The translations under genes and the position numbers were made by a program. A stretch of 64,000 nt of DNA from CAVSRC01 sp963730325 (lineage in GTDB: Bacteria; Pseudomonadota; Alphaproteobacteria; Rhizobiales; Kaistiaceae): the NCBI GenBank assembly GCA_963730325.1, contig CAVSRC010000019.1, forward strand, positions 434,001-498,000. Direction: 5' to 3'. Shown here piece after piece: positions 36,949-44,952 of this stretch. The notes beneath the pieces were generated by a model. The model was given only the letters and a program-made list of their open reading frames with translations. It was not told the origin of the DNA and did not search any database. Position 1 is the first letter of the stretch. Each line of letters begins with the position of its first letter.

Positions 36949-36978
36949 AGGGCGCGCTCGCAGGAGCGCGCCCTTTTT
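36949..36978 (+). terminator. Rho-independent terminator after the OmpA-like gene
   Basis: A perfect 11-bp stem, AGGGCGCGCTC (36949-36959) with GAGCGCGCCCT (36964-36974), loop GCAG, is followed by a run of T. It lies between the convergent OmpA-like and aapP genes and may slow transcription from both sides, although the T-run favours the plus strand. Confidence 0.9.
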
Positions 36979-36992
36979 GCTGGAACAGCGGC

Positions 36993-37784
36993 CTAGTGCA
37001 GGATCTGGCTGAGGAACAGCTTGGTGCGGTCGTGCTGCGGGTTGGTGAAGAACGTCTCGGGTTCGTTCTGCTCGATGATCTGACCGACGTCCATGAAGAT
37101 GACCCGGTTGGCCACCTGGCGGGCGAAGCCCATCTCGTGGGTGACCACAATCATGGTCATGCCTTCCTCGGCCAGATCGACCATCACGTCGAGCACTTCC
37201 TTGATCATCTCCGGGTCGAGCGCCGAGGTCGGCTCGTCGAAAAGCATGGTGCGCGGGTTCATGCACAGCGCGCGCGCAATGGCGACGCGCTGCTGCTGGC
37301 CGCCGGAGAGCTGGCCGGGATACTTGTTCGCCTGCTCGGGGATCTTGACGCGCGTCAGATAGCGCATGGCGACCTCCTCGGCCTCCTTCTTGGGCATCTT
37401 GCGCACCCAGATCGGCGCCAGCGTGCAGTTCTCCAGGATGGTGAGGTGCGGAAACAGGTTGAAGTGCTGGAACACCATGCCGACCTCGCGGCGGATCTCG
37501 TCGACGCGCTTGATGTCGTTGGTCAGCTCGATGCCGTCGACGACGATCTTGCCCTTCTGGTGCTCTTCCAGCCGGTTGACGCAGCGGATCATGGTCGACT
37601 TGCCGGAGCCTGACGGCCCGCACACGACGATGCGCTCGCCGCGCATGACCTTGAGGTTGATGTTCCTGAGAACGTGGAAATCGCCGTACCACTTGTTCAT
37701 GTCGGTGATCTCGATGGCGACGTCGGTGTCCGACACGACCATGTGGGGATGTTCGGGCGCGGCGGCGGCGGCTGTTTCACTCAT
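36993..37784 (-). CDS. aapP: General L-amino acid ABC transporter ATPase
   Basis: ATPase of the Aap/Bzt broad-range L-amino-acid importer. 263 residues with Walker A GPSGSGKSTMIRC, Q-loop MVFQHFNLFPHLTILEN, signature LSGGQQQRVAIARALCMNP, Walker B MLFDEPTSALDPEM and switch TMIVVTHEMGFARQVANRV. The sequence is nearly identical in style to GlnQ/AapP proteins of rhizobia. It is the last gene of the aapJ-Q-M-P operon, 15 bases after aapM. Confidence 0.95.
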   Translation of the reverse strand: MSETAAAAAPEHPHMVVSDTDVAIEITDMNKWYGDFHVLRNINLKVMRGERIVVCGPSGSGKSTMIRCVNRLEEHQKGKIVVDGIELTNDIKRVDEIRREVGMVFQHFNLFPHLTILENCTLAPIWVRKMPKKEAEEVAMRYLTRVKIPEQANKYPGQLSGGQQQRVAIARALCMNPRTMLFDEPTSALDPEMIKEVLDVMVDLAEEGMTMIVVTHEMGFARQVANRVIFMDVGQIIEQNEPETFFTNPQHDRTKLFLSQILH

Positions 37785-37799
37785 CGGGGCTTCCCTCGT

Positions 37800-39359
37800 T
37801 CATCGCCTGTGGCCGGTATCGAGCCGGCGTTCGGTGTAGATGGAGTATCGCGACATGCCAAAGCAGAAGAGCCAGAAGACGAAGGCGGCGAAGACGTAGC
37901 CGGTCGCCGGGGTCTTGTACGAGGCCCATTTCGGATCGCTGAAGGAGAGCTGGACGATGCCCAGCAGATCGAACAGCCCGATGATCAGCACCAGGCTCGT
38001 ATCCTTGAACAGGCTGATGAAGCTGTTGACGATGCCCGGGATGACGATCTTCAGCGCCTGCGGCAGGATGATCATCTGCATCATGCGCCAATAAGGCAGG
38101 CCAAGCGCCTTGGCGCCCTCGTACTGGCCCTTGGGGATCGCCTGCAGGCCGCCGCGCACGGTCTCGGCCATGTAGGCCGAGGTGAACAGCGCGACGCCGA
38201 TCAGCGCCCGCATCAACTTGTCGAAGTTGACGCCCGGCGGCAGGAACACCGGCAGCATGACGGAAGACATGAACAGCACGGTGATCAGCGGCACGCCGCG
38301 CCAGAATTCGATGAAGACGATCGATGCGAACTTGACCACCGGCAGCTCCGAGCGCCGGCCAAGCGCCAGCAGGACGCCAATCGGCAACGACGTGACCATG
38401 GCGACGATGGCAACCACCAGGGTCACCATCAGCCCGCCCCAGAGCTGGGTCTCGACGTAGGAGAGGCCGAAATTGATGTCGAGCAGGACGACCACCGCCA
38501 GAACGCCGGCGATGAGCGCCCACGTCACCCACAGCGTCCCACTGCCCGGCCGCTCGGGATCGTTGCGGACCGCCACGACCCCGGCAACTGCGGCAACGAG
38601 CGCGACAATGACGGTCAGGATGGTGAATGTCGACAGCCCGAACAACGGCGTCGGCGGATCGGGAACGAAGTAGGAGGCAACCACCAGAACAACGGCGATC
38701 GCGGCCGCGATGGTCGCGGCGCGACCGGCCGAAGAGGATGTCATCGCGCCGGCGACCAGGCCGGTCACCAGACCGCCGATGACCAGCAGGAAGGCGAAGA
38801 AGCCGGCCGCGATGCCGAAGTTGCCACCGGTGAGCAGGATCAGCGCGGCGATGGGGAAGACGACCAGCAGGAAGATGGCGTTCTCGCGCTTGAACGGAAC
38901 CCGCGGGATGGCCATCGGGATAAGCGCAACGACCAGCAGGATTCCCGTCAGGTTGACCCGCCAGCGCTCGTCGAACGGATAGCGTCCATACATGAACTGG
39001 CCAAACTTGGCGTCGACGAGGGCCCAGCAGGCGCCCGTCCCCGGCACAATGCAGTCCTCGCGGCCGTTGCCGACCCAGACGGCATGGATGAACGCCCAGT
39101 TGAGGAACGGCGGCACGATCCACGCGATGAGCGCGATGCCGATGATCGTCAGGATGGTGTTGGTAACCGAGGAGAACAGATTGGAGCGCAGCCAGCCGAT
39201 GGCGCCAACCTCGTTGCGCGGCGCCGCCAGGGTCGGCTCTTCCTCGAGCCGATAATAGGCAAACTGTTCGGCGGAGGAACGCTCGACCGCGGCGCCGCGC
39301 GCATGGCGCGAATCCCGGCGTCTTCCGCCACCGTTCTCGAACATGGAGTCGCTTGCCAT
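37800..39359 (-). CDS. aapM: General L-amino acid ABC transporter permease AapM, with unusually long membrane insertion
   Basis: Inner-membrane permease of the Aap importer. The C-terminal half is a standard polar-amino-acid permease: GLMVTLVVAIVAMVTSLPIGVLLALGRRSELPVVKFASIVFIEFWRGVPLITVLFMSS, then ETVRGGLQAIPKGQYEGAKALGLPYWRMMQMIILPQALKIVIPG with the EAA loop. Known AapM proteins are about 380-430 residues; this one has 519. The excess lies around residues 155-285, where four or five extra hydrophobic segments are strung together before the permease domain. It overlaps nothing; aapQ ends three bases upstream. Confidence 0.93.
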   Translation of the reverse strand: MASDSMFENGGGRRRDSRHARGAAVERSSAEQFAYYRLEEEPTLAAPRNEVGAIGWLRSNLFSSVTNTILTIIGIALIAWIVPPFLNWAFIHAVWVGNGREDCIVPGTGACWALVDAKFGQFMYGRYPFDERWRVNLTGILLVVALIPMAIPRVPFKRENAIFLLVVFPIAALILLTGGNFGIAAGFFAFLLVIGGLVTGLVAGAMTSSSAGRAATIAAAIAVVLVVASYFVPDPPTPLFGLSTFTILTVIVALVAAVAGVVAVRNDPERPGSGTLWVTWALIAGVLAVVVLLDINFGLSYVETQLWGGLMVTLVVAIVAMVTSLPIGVLLALGRRSELPVVKFASIVFIEFWRGVPLITVLFMSSVMLPVFLPPGVNFDKLMRALIGVALFTSAYMAETVRGGLQAIPKGQYEGAKALGLPYWRMMQMIILPQALKIVIPGIVNSFISLFKDTSLVLIIGLFDLLGIVQLSFSDPKWASYKTPATGYVFAAFVFWLFCFGMSRYSIYTERRLDTGHRR

Positions 39360-39362
39360 CGC

Positions 39363-40553
39363 CTATCGCTCCACCAGGGCCACGCGCTGGTTGAACCAGT
39401 TCATGAAGGCCGACGTCGCCAGAGAGATGGTGAGATAGACCAGCATGGTGATGAAGATGACCTCGACCGCCTGGCCCGTCTGGTTGAGCACCGTGCCGGA
39501 GAACACCGAGACGAGGTCCGGGTAACCGACGGCAACGGCGAGCGAGGAGTTCTTGGTCAGGTTCAGGTACTGGCTGGTCAGCGGCGGGATGATCACACGC
39601 AGCGCCTGCGGAATGATGACCAGGCGCATCGTGGTCCCGGACCTGAGGCCGAGCGCATAGCTGGCCTCGGTCTGCCCATGCGCGACCGCCAGGATGCCGG
39701 CACGCACGATCTCGCCGATATAGGTCGCCGTATAGAGCGTCAGGCCGAGCAGGAGTGCGATGAACTCCGGCTTGATCTGCAGCCCGCCGTTGTAGTTGAA
39801 GCCTTGCAGTTCGGGGAAATCGAACGTTGCCGGCGTGCCCGTCACGACAAAGACGATCACCGGCAGCAGGATCAGGATGCCGATACCGACCTTGACGGTC
39901 GGAAAGATCTGTCCGGTCGCCATCTGTCGCCGATGCGCCCATTGCGCCAGGATGACGACCACGACGATGGCGACGAGGAAGGCGATGGCAGTTGCCAGAA
40001 ATCCTTCCTGGAAGATCGGGCGCGGAATGATCAGGCCGCGATTGCTCAGCTTGGCGTCGAAGATGAGATTGAGGCCCTGGCGCGGCGACGGCAGGATCGA
40101 GAGGACCGCCTTGTACCAGAACAGAAGCTGGAGCAGCACGGGGATGTTACGCAGGGTCTCGATATAGACGGTCGAGATCTGGGCGATCAGCCAGTTCTTC
40201 GACAGGCGGGCAACGCCCAGCATGAAGCCGATGATCGACGCGAAGACGATGCCCAGCGCCGCCACCAGAAGGGTGTTGAGGAGGCCGACCAGAAAGGCGC
40301 GGCCGTAGCTCATCTCGTTGGTGTAGGGGATCAGCGTCTGCGAAATGTCGAACCCGGCGCGCGCCCACAGGAAACCGAAGCCGGACGCGATATGGGCCCG
40401 CTGCAGATTGTCGATCATGTTGGAGACGATCCAGGCGATGAATGCGACGAGCGCAATCGCCAGCATCACCTGGAAGACGATACCGCGGAATTTCGGGTCG
40501 TAGATCAGCGACGAACGCTGCGGCGGACTCGCCGCGCTGTCTTGAACCGCCAT
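39363..40553 (-). CDS. aapQ: General L-amino acid ABC transporter permease AapQ
   Basis: Partner permease of AapM, 396 residues. The N-terminal region FQVMLAIALVAFIAWIVSNMIDNLQRAHIASGFGFLWARAGFDISQTLIPY is typical of AapQ. Two permease elements follow: SYGRAFLVGLLNTLLVAALGIVFASIIGFMLGVARLSKNWLIAQISTVYIETLRNIPVLLQLLFWY and EIVRAGILAVAHGQTEASYALGLRSGTTMRLVIIPQALRVIIPPLTSQYLNL with the EAA loop. About eight membrane spans. It lies behind aapJ after a 93-base spacer with a strong hairpin. Confidence 0.95.
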   Translation of the reverse strand: MAVQDSAASPPQRSSLIYDPKFRGIVFQVMLAIALVAFIAWIVSNMIDNLQRAHIASGFGFLWARAGFDISQTLIPYTNEMSYGRAFLVGLLNTLLVAALGIVFASIIGFMLGVARLSKNWLIAQISTVYIETLRNIPVLLQLLFWYKAVLSILPSPRQGLNLIFDAKLSNRGLIIPRPIFQEGFLATAIAFLVAIVVVVILAQWAHRRQMATGQIFPTVKVGIGILILLPVIVFVVTGTPATFDFPELQGFNYNGGLQIKPEFIALLLGLTLYTATYIGEIVRAGILAVAHGQTEASYALGLRSGTTMRLVIIPQALRVIIPPLTSQYLNLTKNSSLAVAVGYPDLVSVFSGTVLNQTGQAVEVIFITMLVYLTISLATSAFMNWFNQRVALVER

Positions 40554-40603
40554 TCTTCAATCACCCCCTGGCGGCACCGGCTTGTTGCCGGCTACCGGCC
40601 GTC

Positions 40604-40627
40604 GGGCGGGCCGCTTCCGGCCCGCCC
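40604..40627 (-). promoter_or_regulatory. Intercistronic hairpin between aapJ and aapQ
   Basis: A perfect 9-bp GC stem, GGGCGGGCC (40604-40612) with GGCCCGCCC (40619-40627) and a 6-base loop, lies between the binding-protein gene and the permease genes. There is no T-run. In such operons these stems usually stabilise the upstream binding-protein mRNA and lower permease expression; that role is inferred. Confidence 0.7.
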
Positions 40628-40646
40628 GCTGATGTGACTCGCAGGA

Positions 40647-41663
40647 TTACCGGATCGGCGGCGCGTACTGAATGCCACCGTTGGTCCACAGGGCATTGAG
40701 GCCACGCGAGATCTTGAGAGGCGTATCCGGGCCGATGTTGCGGTCGAAGATTTCGCCGTAATTGCCGACCGCCTTGATGACGTTGTAGGCCCAGTCGTTG
40801 CCGAGGCCGATCATCTCGCCAAAGGTGCCGTCGGTGCCGAGCAGGCGGCGGACCTTCTGGTTCTCGCTCGTCTTCATCTCATCGACGTTCTTCGACGTCA
40901 CGCCCAGCTCCTCGGCGTTGAGGAGCGCGAAATGCGTCCACTTGACGATGTTGAACCACTGGTCATCGCCCTGGCGCACCAGCGGCCCAAGCGGCTCCTT
41001 GGAGATGATCTCCGGAAGAACGACGTGGTCGTCCGGGTTGGCGAGCGTCAGGCGGATGGCATAAAGGCCGGACGCGTCGGTGGTGTAGACGTCGCAACGG
41101 CCGGCCTGGTAGGCCGCGTCGACCTCGGACAACTGCTCGAAGGCGACGGGATTGTAGTCCATGTTGTTGCGCTTGAAGTAGTCGGCCATGTTGAGCTCGG
41201 TCGTCGTGCCGGTCTGCACGCAGACCGAGGCGCCGCCAAGCTGCAGCGCCGAGGTGACGCCCAGCGATTTGCTGACCATGAAGCCCTGGCCGTCATAGTA
41301 GCTGGTGCCGGCAAAGCTGAGGCCCAGCGAAGTATCGCGCGACATCGTCCAGGTCGTGTTGCGCGACAGCAGGTCGATCTCGCCGGATTGCAGGGCGGTG
41401 AAACGCTCCTTGGCGGTCAGCGGCGTGAAATGGACAGCATTGGGATCGTTGAAAACGGCCGCGGCTACCGCGCGGCAATAGTCGACGTCAAATCCTTTCC
41501 ATTCACCCTTGTCATCGGTCGAGCCAAAGCCCAGCAGGCCAGTATTGACGCCGCACTGAACATAGCCTTTGGCCTTCACGTCCTCCAACGTCGTCGCGTT
41601 GGCCGAACCCGCAACAAGGGCGGCAACGGCGCCAACTGCGATTGAAACAAGAGCTGTTCTCAT
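40647..41663 (-). CDS. aapJ: General L-amino acid ABC transporter periplasmic binding protein
   Basis: Captures many L-amino acids in the periplasm for AapQMP. The signal peptide MRTALVSIAVGAVAALVAGSANA is followed by TTLEDVKAKGYVQCGVNTGLLGFGSTDDKGEWKGFDVDYCRAVAAAVF, the diagnostic AapJ N-terminus, and later NTTWTMSRDTSLGLSFAGTSYYDGQGFMV. 338 residues, normal length. A GGAGGG Shine-Dalgarno sits six bases before the ATG. First gene of the operon; divergent from metC. Confidence 0.96.
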   Translation of the reverse strand: MRTALVSIAVGAVAALVAGSANATTLEDVKAKGYVQCGVNTGLLGFGSTDDKGEWKGFDVDYCRAVAAAVFNDPNAVHFTPLTAKERFTALQSGEIDLLSRNTTWTMSRDTSLGLSFAGTSYYDGQGFMVSKSLGVTSALQLGGASVCVQTGTTTELNMADYFKRNNMDYNPVAFEQLSEVDAAYQAGRCDVYTTDASGLYAIRLTLANPDDHVVLPEIISKEPLGPLVRQGDDQWFNIVKWTHFALLNAEELGVTSKNVDEMKTSENQKVRRLLGTDGTFGEMIGLGNDWAYNVIKAVGNYGEIFDRNIGPDTPLKISRGLNALWTNGGIQYAPPIR

Positions 41664-41734
41664 GATTTACCCTCCGGCTTGCCTTACAGGATCACGTTTG
41701 GCGGCCACCGCGCGGCCCGTGCCCATCAATAGCT

Positions 41735-41763
41735 ACGATTGACTTCACAGTGTACGATTGACC
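41735..41763. repeat. Pair of 10-bp direct repeats in the aapJ-metC intergenic region
   Basis: TACGATTGAC occurs at 41735-41744 and again at 41754-41763, a 19-bp period that places both copies on about the same face of the helix. They lie 72-100 bases upstream of aapJ and about 105-130 upstream of metC. Tandem regulator binding is possible but not shown. Confidence 0.55.
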
Positions 41764-41867
41764 AAGCCATCACAGGCCATTATTCGATAGGGGTCAAGGG
41801 TATCGCTTGGGCTGCCGCGCGCGGCATTTGCCCGTTTCGGCGTCGTTCCAGCGATTAAATCAGCGGC

Positions 41868-43058
41868 ATGACCAATCATTCCGGCAGCGGACCGTCCGCC
41901 GCCAAACCCGCCACCCGGCTCGTCCATACCGGCCGCGACAAGAACCTCACCGGTCCTTTCGTCAATCCACCCGTCACGCATGCTTCAACGGTGCTCTACA
42001 ATTCCGTTGACGACATGCAAGAAGGGCGCCAGCCCTATTCCTACGGCCGCCACGGCACCCCGACCAGCGACGCGCTCGAGGCGGCCGTCACCGAACTGGA
42101 GGGCGCGGCGGGAACGGTATTGTGCCCGTCGGGCCTGGCGGCCGCGACGGTGGCGTTGCTCTCCTGCCTTGCGGCCGGCGATCACATCCTCATCGTCGAC
42201 AGTGTCTATGGCCCGGTCCGCCGCTTCGCCGGAACCATCCTCACGCGCCTCGGGATCGAGACGACCTATTACGACCCGGCAATCGGCGCCGGCATCGAAG
42301 CGCTGTTCAGAGACAACACCCGCGCAGTCTATCTGGAAGCGCCGGGCTCGCTGACCTTCGAGATGCAGGACGTACCGGCGATCGCGGAGGTGGCGCACCG
42401 GCACAATGCCACGGTCCTGTTCGACAATACCTGGGCGACGCCAGTCTATTTCCGTCCGCTCGATTTCGGCGTCGACCTGTCCATCCACGCTGCAACCAAA
42501 TATCTTGGCGGACATTCCGACGTGATGCTCGGCACCGTCGCCGCCAACGCGGCGGCGTGGCCGAAGCTGAAAGAGACGCACAAGTTCCTCGGCATGCACG
42601 TCGCGCCCGACGACGTGTTCCTCGGCCTACGCGGCCTGCGCACCCTGGCGGTGCGGCTGGAGCGCCACTACGCTTCGGCACTCAAGGTGGCGACGTGGCT
42701 CGCGGCGCGGCCGGAAGTCGCGCGCGTGCTCTATCCGCCGCTCGCGTCCGATCCCGGCCATGCCCTGTGGAAACGCGACATGAGCGGCGGCTGCGGCCTG
42801 TTCGGCGTGGTCTTCGACGGCTGGAGCGAGGATCAGGCCAAGCGCCTCATCGACGGGCTCCATCTGTTCGGCATCGGCGCCTCGTGGGGCGGCTTCGAGA
42901 GCCTCGCCATCCTGGCGCATCTGAATTGGGGCCGCACGGCCGTGCCCTGGAAGGCGGAAGGGCCGCTGGTGCGCCTGCACATCGGCCTGGAGGATGCGGA
43001 CGACCTGATCGCCGATCTCGCGGCGAGCCTCGAGGCGGCTAGCCGCCCGTCCCCCTGA
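41868..43058 (+). CDS. metC: Cystathionine beta-lyase
   Basis: PLP enzyme of the Cys/Met metabolism family, cleaving cystathionine to homocysteine, pyruvate and ammonia. 396 residues. Visible are NPPVTHASTVLYNS, YSYGRHGTPTSDALEAAVTELEGAAGTVLCPSGLAA, LFDNTWATPVYFRPLDFGVDLSIHAATKYLGGHSDVMLG with the PLP lysine at about 211, and the C-terminal IGASWGGFESLAI typical of MetC rather than MetB. It carries its own promoter region opposite aapJ. Its last 20 bases overlap the convergent glycosyltransferase gene. Confidence 0.94.
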   Translation: MTNHSGSGPSAAKPATRLVHTGRDKNLTGPFVNPPVTHASTVLYNSVDDMQEGRQPYSYGRHGTPTSDALEAAVTELEGAAGTVLCPSGLAAATVALLSCLAAGDHILIVDSVYGPVRRFAGTILTRLGIETTYYDPAIGAGIEALFRDNTRAVYLEAPGSLTFEMQDVPAIAEVAHRHNATVLFDNTWATPVYFRPLDFGVDLSIHAATKYLGGHSDVMLGTVAANAAAWPKLKETHKFLGMHVAPDDVFLGLRGLRTLAVRLERHYASALKVATWLAARPEVARVLYPPLASDPGHALWKRDMSGGCGLFGVVFDGWSEDQAKRLIDGLHLFGIGASWGGFESLAILAHLNWGRTAVPWKAEGPLVRLHIGLEDADDLIADLAASLEAASRPSP

Positions 43059-44730
43059 CGGAGAACAGGTGGATGTCGAGACGCCGCATCTTGCGGGTGT
43101 CGACGCCGTGGACGCGACCGCGCTCGACCAGATCGAGACCGAGGTCGTCGGCACGCTGGCGGAAAGACGAGATCTGCGAGGTGTCGATGGCGGCGATGCG
43201 GCATCCGCGCCGGTCGAGGAAGTCGGCCGCGCCGGTACCGTCGGTGAGGAGCGTTTCGCGCCCGGCCAGGAGAACCAGGCTCTCTTCCGGAAAACCGGCT
43301 GAAGCGAAGCTCGGATCGGCGCAGGACAGGTGCTCCCGGCCGGCGGTGACAATCTGTTCTGCGACGCGCAGGCTCGTCAGCCCCGGAACGATCGATCCGA
43401 AAAACCCCAGATAGATGAACGCCGCCGACAGGATCGCCACGATCGAAGCGGCCACCGTATTGTTGCGCCTGAGCCAGAACCAGGCGAACGGTCCGAGCAG
43501 CCCTCCGACGACCAGGGCCGCGAAGGCGCCAACGGGAAAGCTGCCCTCCAGCGCCACGTAGAGCGCTGGCAGGGCGACGGCGATCGCCGGCGGCCAGATC
43601 AGCGGGCTCGACGAATAGTACTGGCTGATCCGACCCCTGATCTGCGCAACCCCTTCATCGACCGCGACGGCTGCCAGCATCGCGATCGCCGGAATCGCCG
43701 GCAGCACATATTGCGGCAGCTTGTAGGTGGTGAGTTCGGCGGCCAGCCACAGCGGCAGGCCCCAAGCCAGAGCGAAGAAGATCGCCGGACGGCGGGCATT
43801 GCGCACCAGCCACGGCGTTCCGGCGAAGACGAAGGTCATCGCCGGCCCGGCAAGGAGCGGCGCAAACAGCGCATAGGTCGTCGGCGGCGCCTCGAGGGCG
43901 AAGGGAACGCCGATGCGGGTGAGGAACGGGATATCGGGTCCGCTGGCGTCCGAGATCGCCAATGCGGCGATCGACCACAGCCAGGGCAAGGCGGCAAGGG
44001 CAATCACCGCCACGCCGACAGCCGGACGCAGACGAGCGAGCCAGCCGAGATCGCCGCGCTCGATCGACAGCGCCAGCACTGCGGCCGCCGCCATGCCCGG
44101 GGCGACGATGCCCTTCAGCAGCAGGCCGACGGCGATGGCCACCCAGAACAGCGCCGGTATCGATCTGGCCACCGGCCTGTCGTCCGCCAGCCACAGCCGC
44201 GCCAGTGCGCCGGCGGCGAGCGTCGTCGCCGCAACCAGCATGGCGTCCGGTGCCGCCAGCCGCGCCTGCAGGCCGAGCACGCCGCTGCCGGCGACCAGCA
44301 TACCGGCCAGAAGCGCGGCCCGCGGACGTCCGAAAGCCAGCATCGTCCACCAGGTCAGGACGACCGTGGCGACGGCGCCGAGGAGCGAGGGGATGCGGTA
44401 GACCCAGACCGGCGGATCGGTCTGGCCGGTGATGATGAGGGTGGCCGCCTCCAGCCACTGCATGCCGTGCGGTCGCCACGGCTGCATGTCGGTCTGCACG
44501 CGCACCGTGGCAAAATCCCCCGTCGCTACCATCTCGCGGGCGGCAACCGCATAGGACGGCCCGTCGCCATCGATCGGCGGCATCGTCGTGAAGCCCGGCA
44601 GGAAGCACAGGAGGGCGACAAGGACCAGAACCGCGAGGCTTGCCGGCGCCGAGCCGGCGACGCGGTCGGCCGCCGCCTCGACCCGGCGGGCACCATCGTC
44701 GCCAAACAATGCCTCGAAGGGAAACGCCAT
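43039..44730 (-). CDS. Glycosyltransferase family 39 (ArnT/PMT-like) membrane protein
   Basis: Polytopic membrane protein of about 563 residues that probably transfers a sugar from a polyprenyl-phosphate donor to an envelope acceptor. After FLPGFTTMPPIDGDGPSYAVAAREMVATGDFATVRV, which contains the catalytic acidic residue in the first periplasmic loop (DGDGPSYA...), comes QWLEAATLIITGQTD and about ten further membrane spans. A soluble C-terminal domain of roughly 110 residues ends the protein. The ATG at 44730 starts MAFPFEALFGDDGARR; a GTG at 44775 would add 15 residues. Its acceptor is unknown. Convergent with metC. Confidence 0.83.
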   Translation of the reverse strand: MAFPFEALFGDDGARRVEAAADRVAGSAPASLAVLVLVALLCFLPGFTTMPPIDGDGPSYAVAAREMVATGDFATVRVQTDMQPWRPHGMQWLEAATLIITGQTDPPVWVYRIPSLLGAVATVVLTWWTMLAFGRPRAALLAGMLVAGSGVLGLQARLAAPDAMLVAATTLAAGALARLWLADDRPVARSIPALFWVAIAVGLLLKGIVAPGMAAAAVLALSIERGDLGWLARLRPAVGVAVIALAALPWLWSIAALAISDASGPDIPFLTRIGVPFALEAPPTTYALFAPLLAGPAMTFVFAGTPWLVRNARRPAIFFALAWGLPLWLAAELTTYKLPQYVLPAIPAIAMLAAVAVDEGVAQIRGRISQYYSSSPLIWPPAIAVALPALYVALEGSFPVGAFAALVVGGLLGPFAWFWLRRNNTVAASIVAILSAAFIYLGFFGSIVPGLTSLRVAEQIVTAGREHLSCADPSFASAGFPEESLVLLAGRETLLTDGTGAADFLDRRGCRIAAIDTSQISSFRQRADDLGLDLVERGRVHGVDTRKMRRLDIHLFSVRGTGG

Positions 44731-44952
44731 CGCGCCTGGCGGCCTGCCTGTCTCGTTTGCGCCGGGGAAGCGCACGGACGATACTGAACTCTGGTGCGGC
44801 AGAGTAGCAGAAAGCCGCCCCGGCCTTCAGTCCCTGGCGCGCTGGCGGCTGCTTCTCGTTGCGCCGTCGATTCTGTTCCGTCGGGACACCGTACGCTTGA
44901 TCGCGCCGCGGCGTTCGACGGGGCCCCGCCCCTCGCCACTCCGGTGAACGCC

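Noticed and set aside
37674..40637. 987-codon frame antisense to the aap permeases
   Set aside because: The product is Asp/Arg/His/Gln-rich, as expected from reversing hydrophobic membrane-protein codons.
41710..41725. Possible sigma-54 promoter for aapJ on the minus strand (GGGCACGGGCCGCGCG)
   Set aside because: GG/GC spacing and CACG match, but the TT before GC is missing and the site is pure GC in a GC-rich region, so chance is likely.
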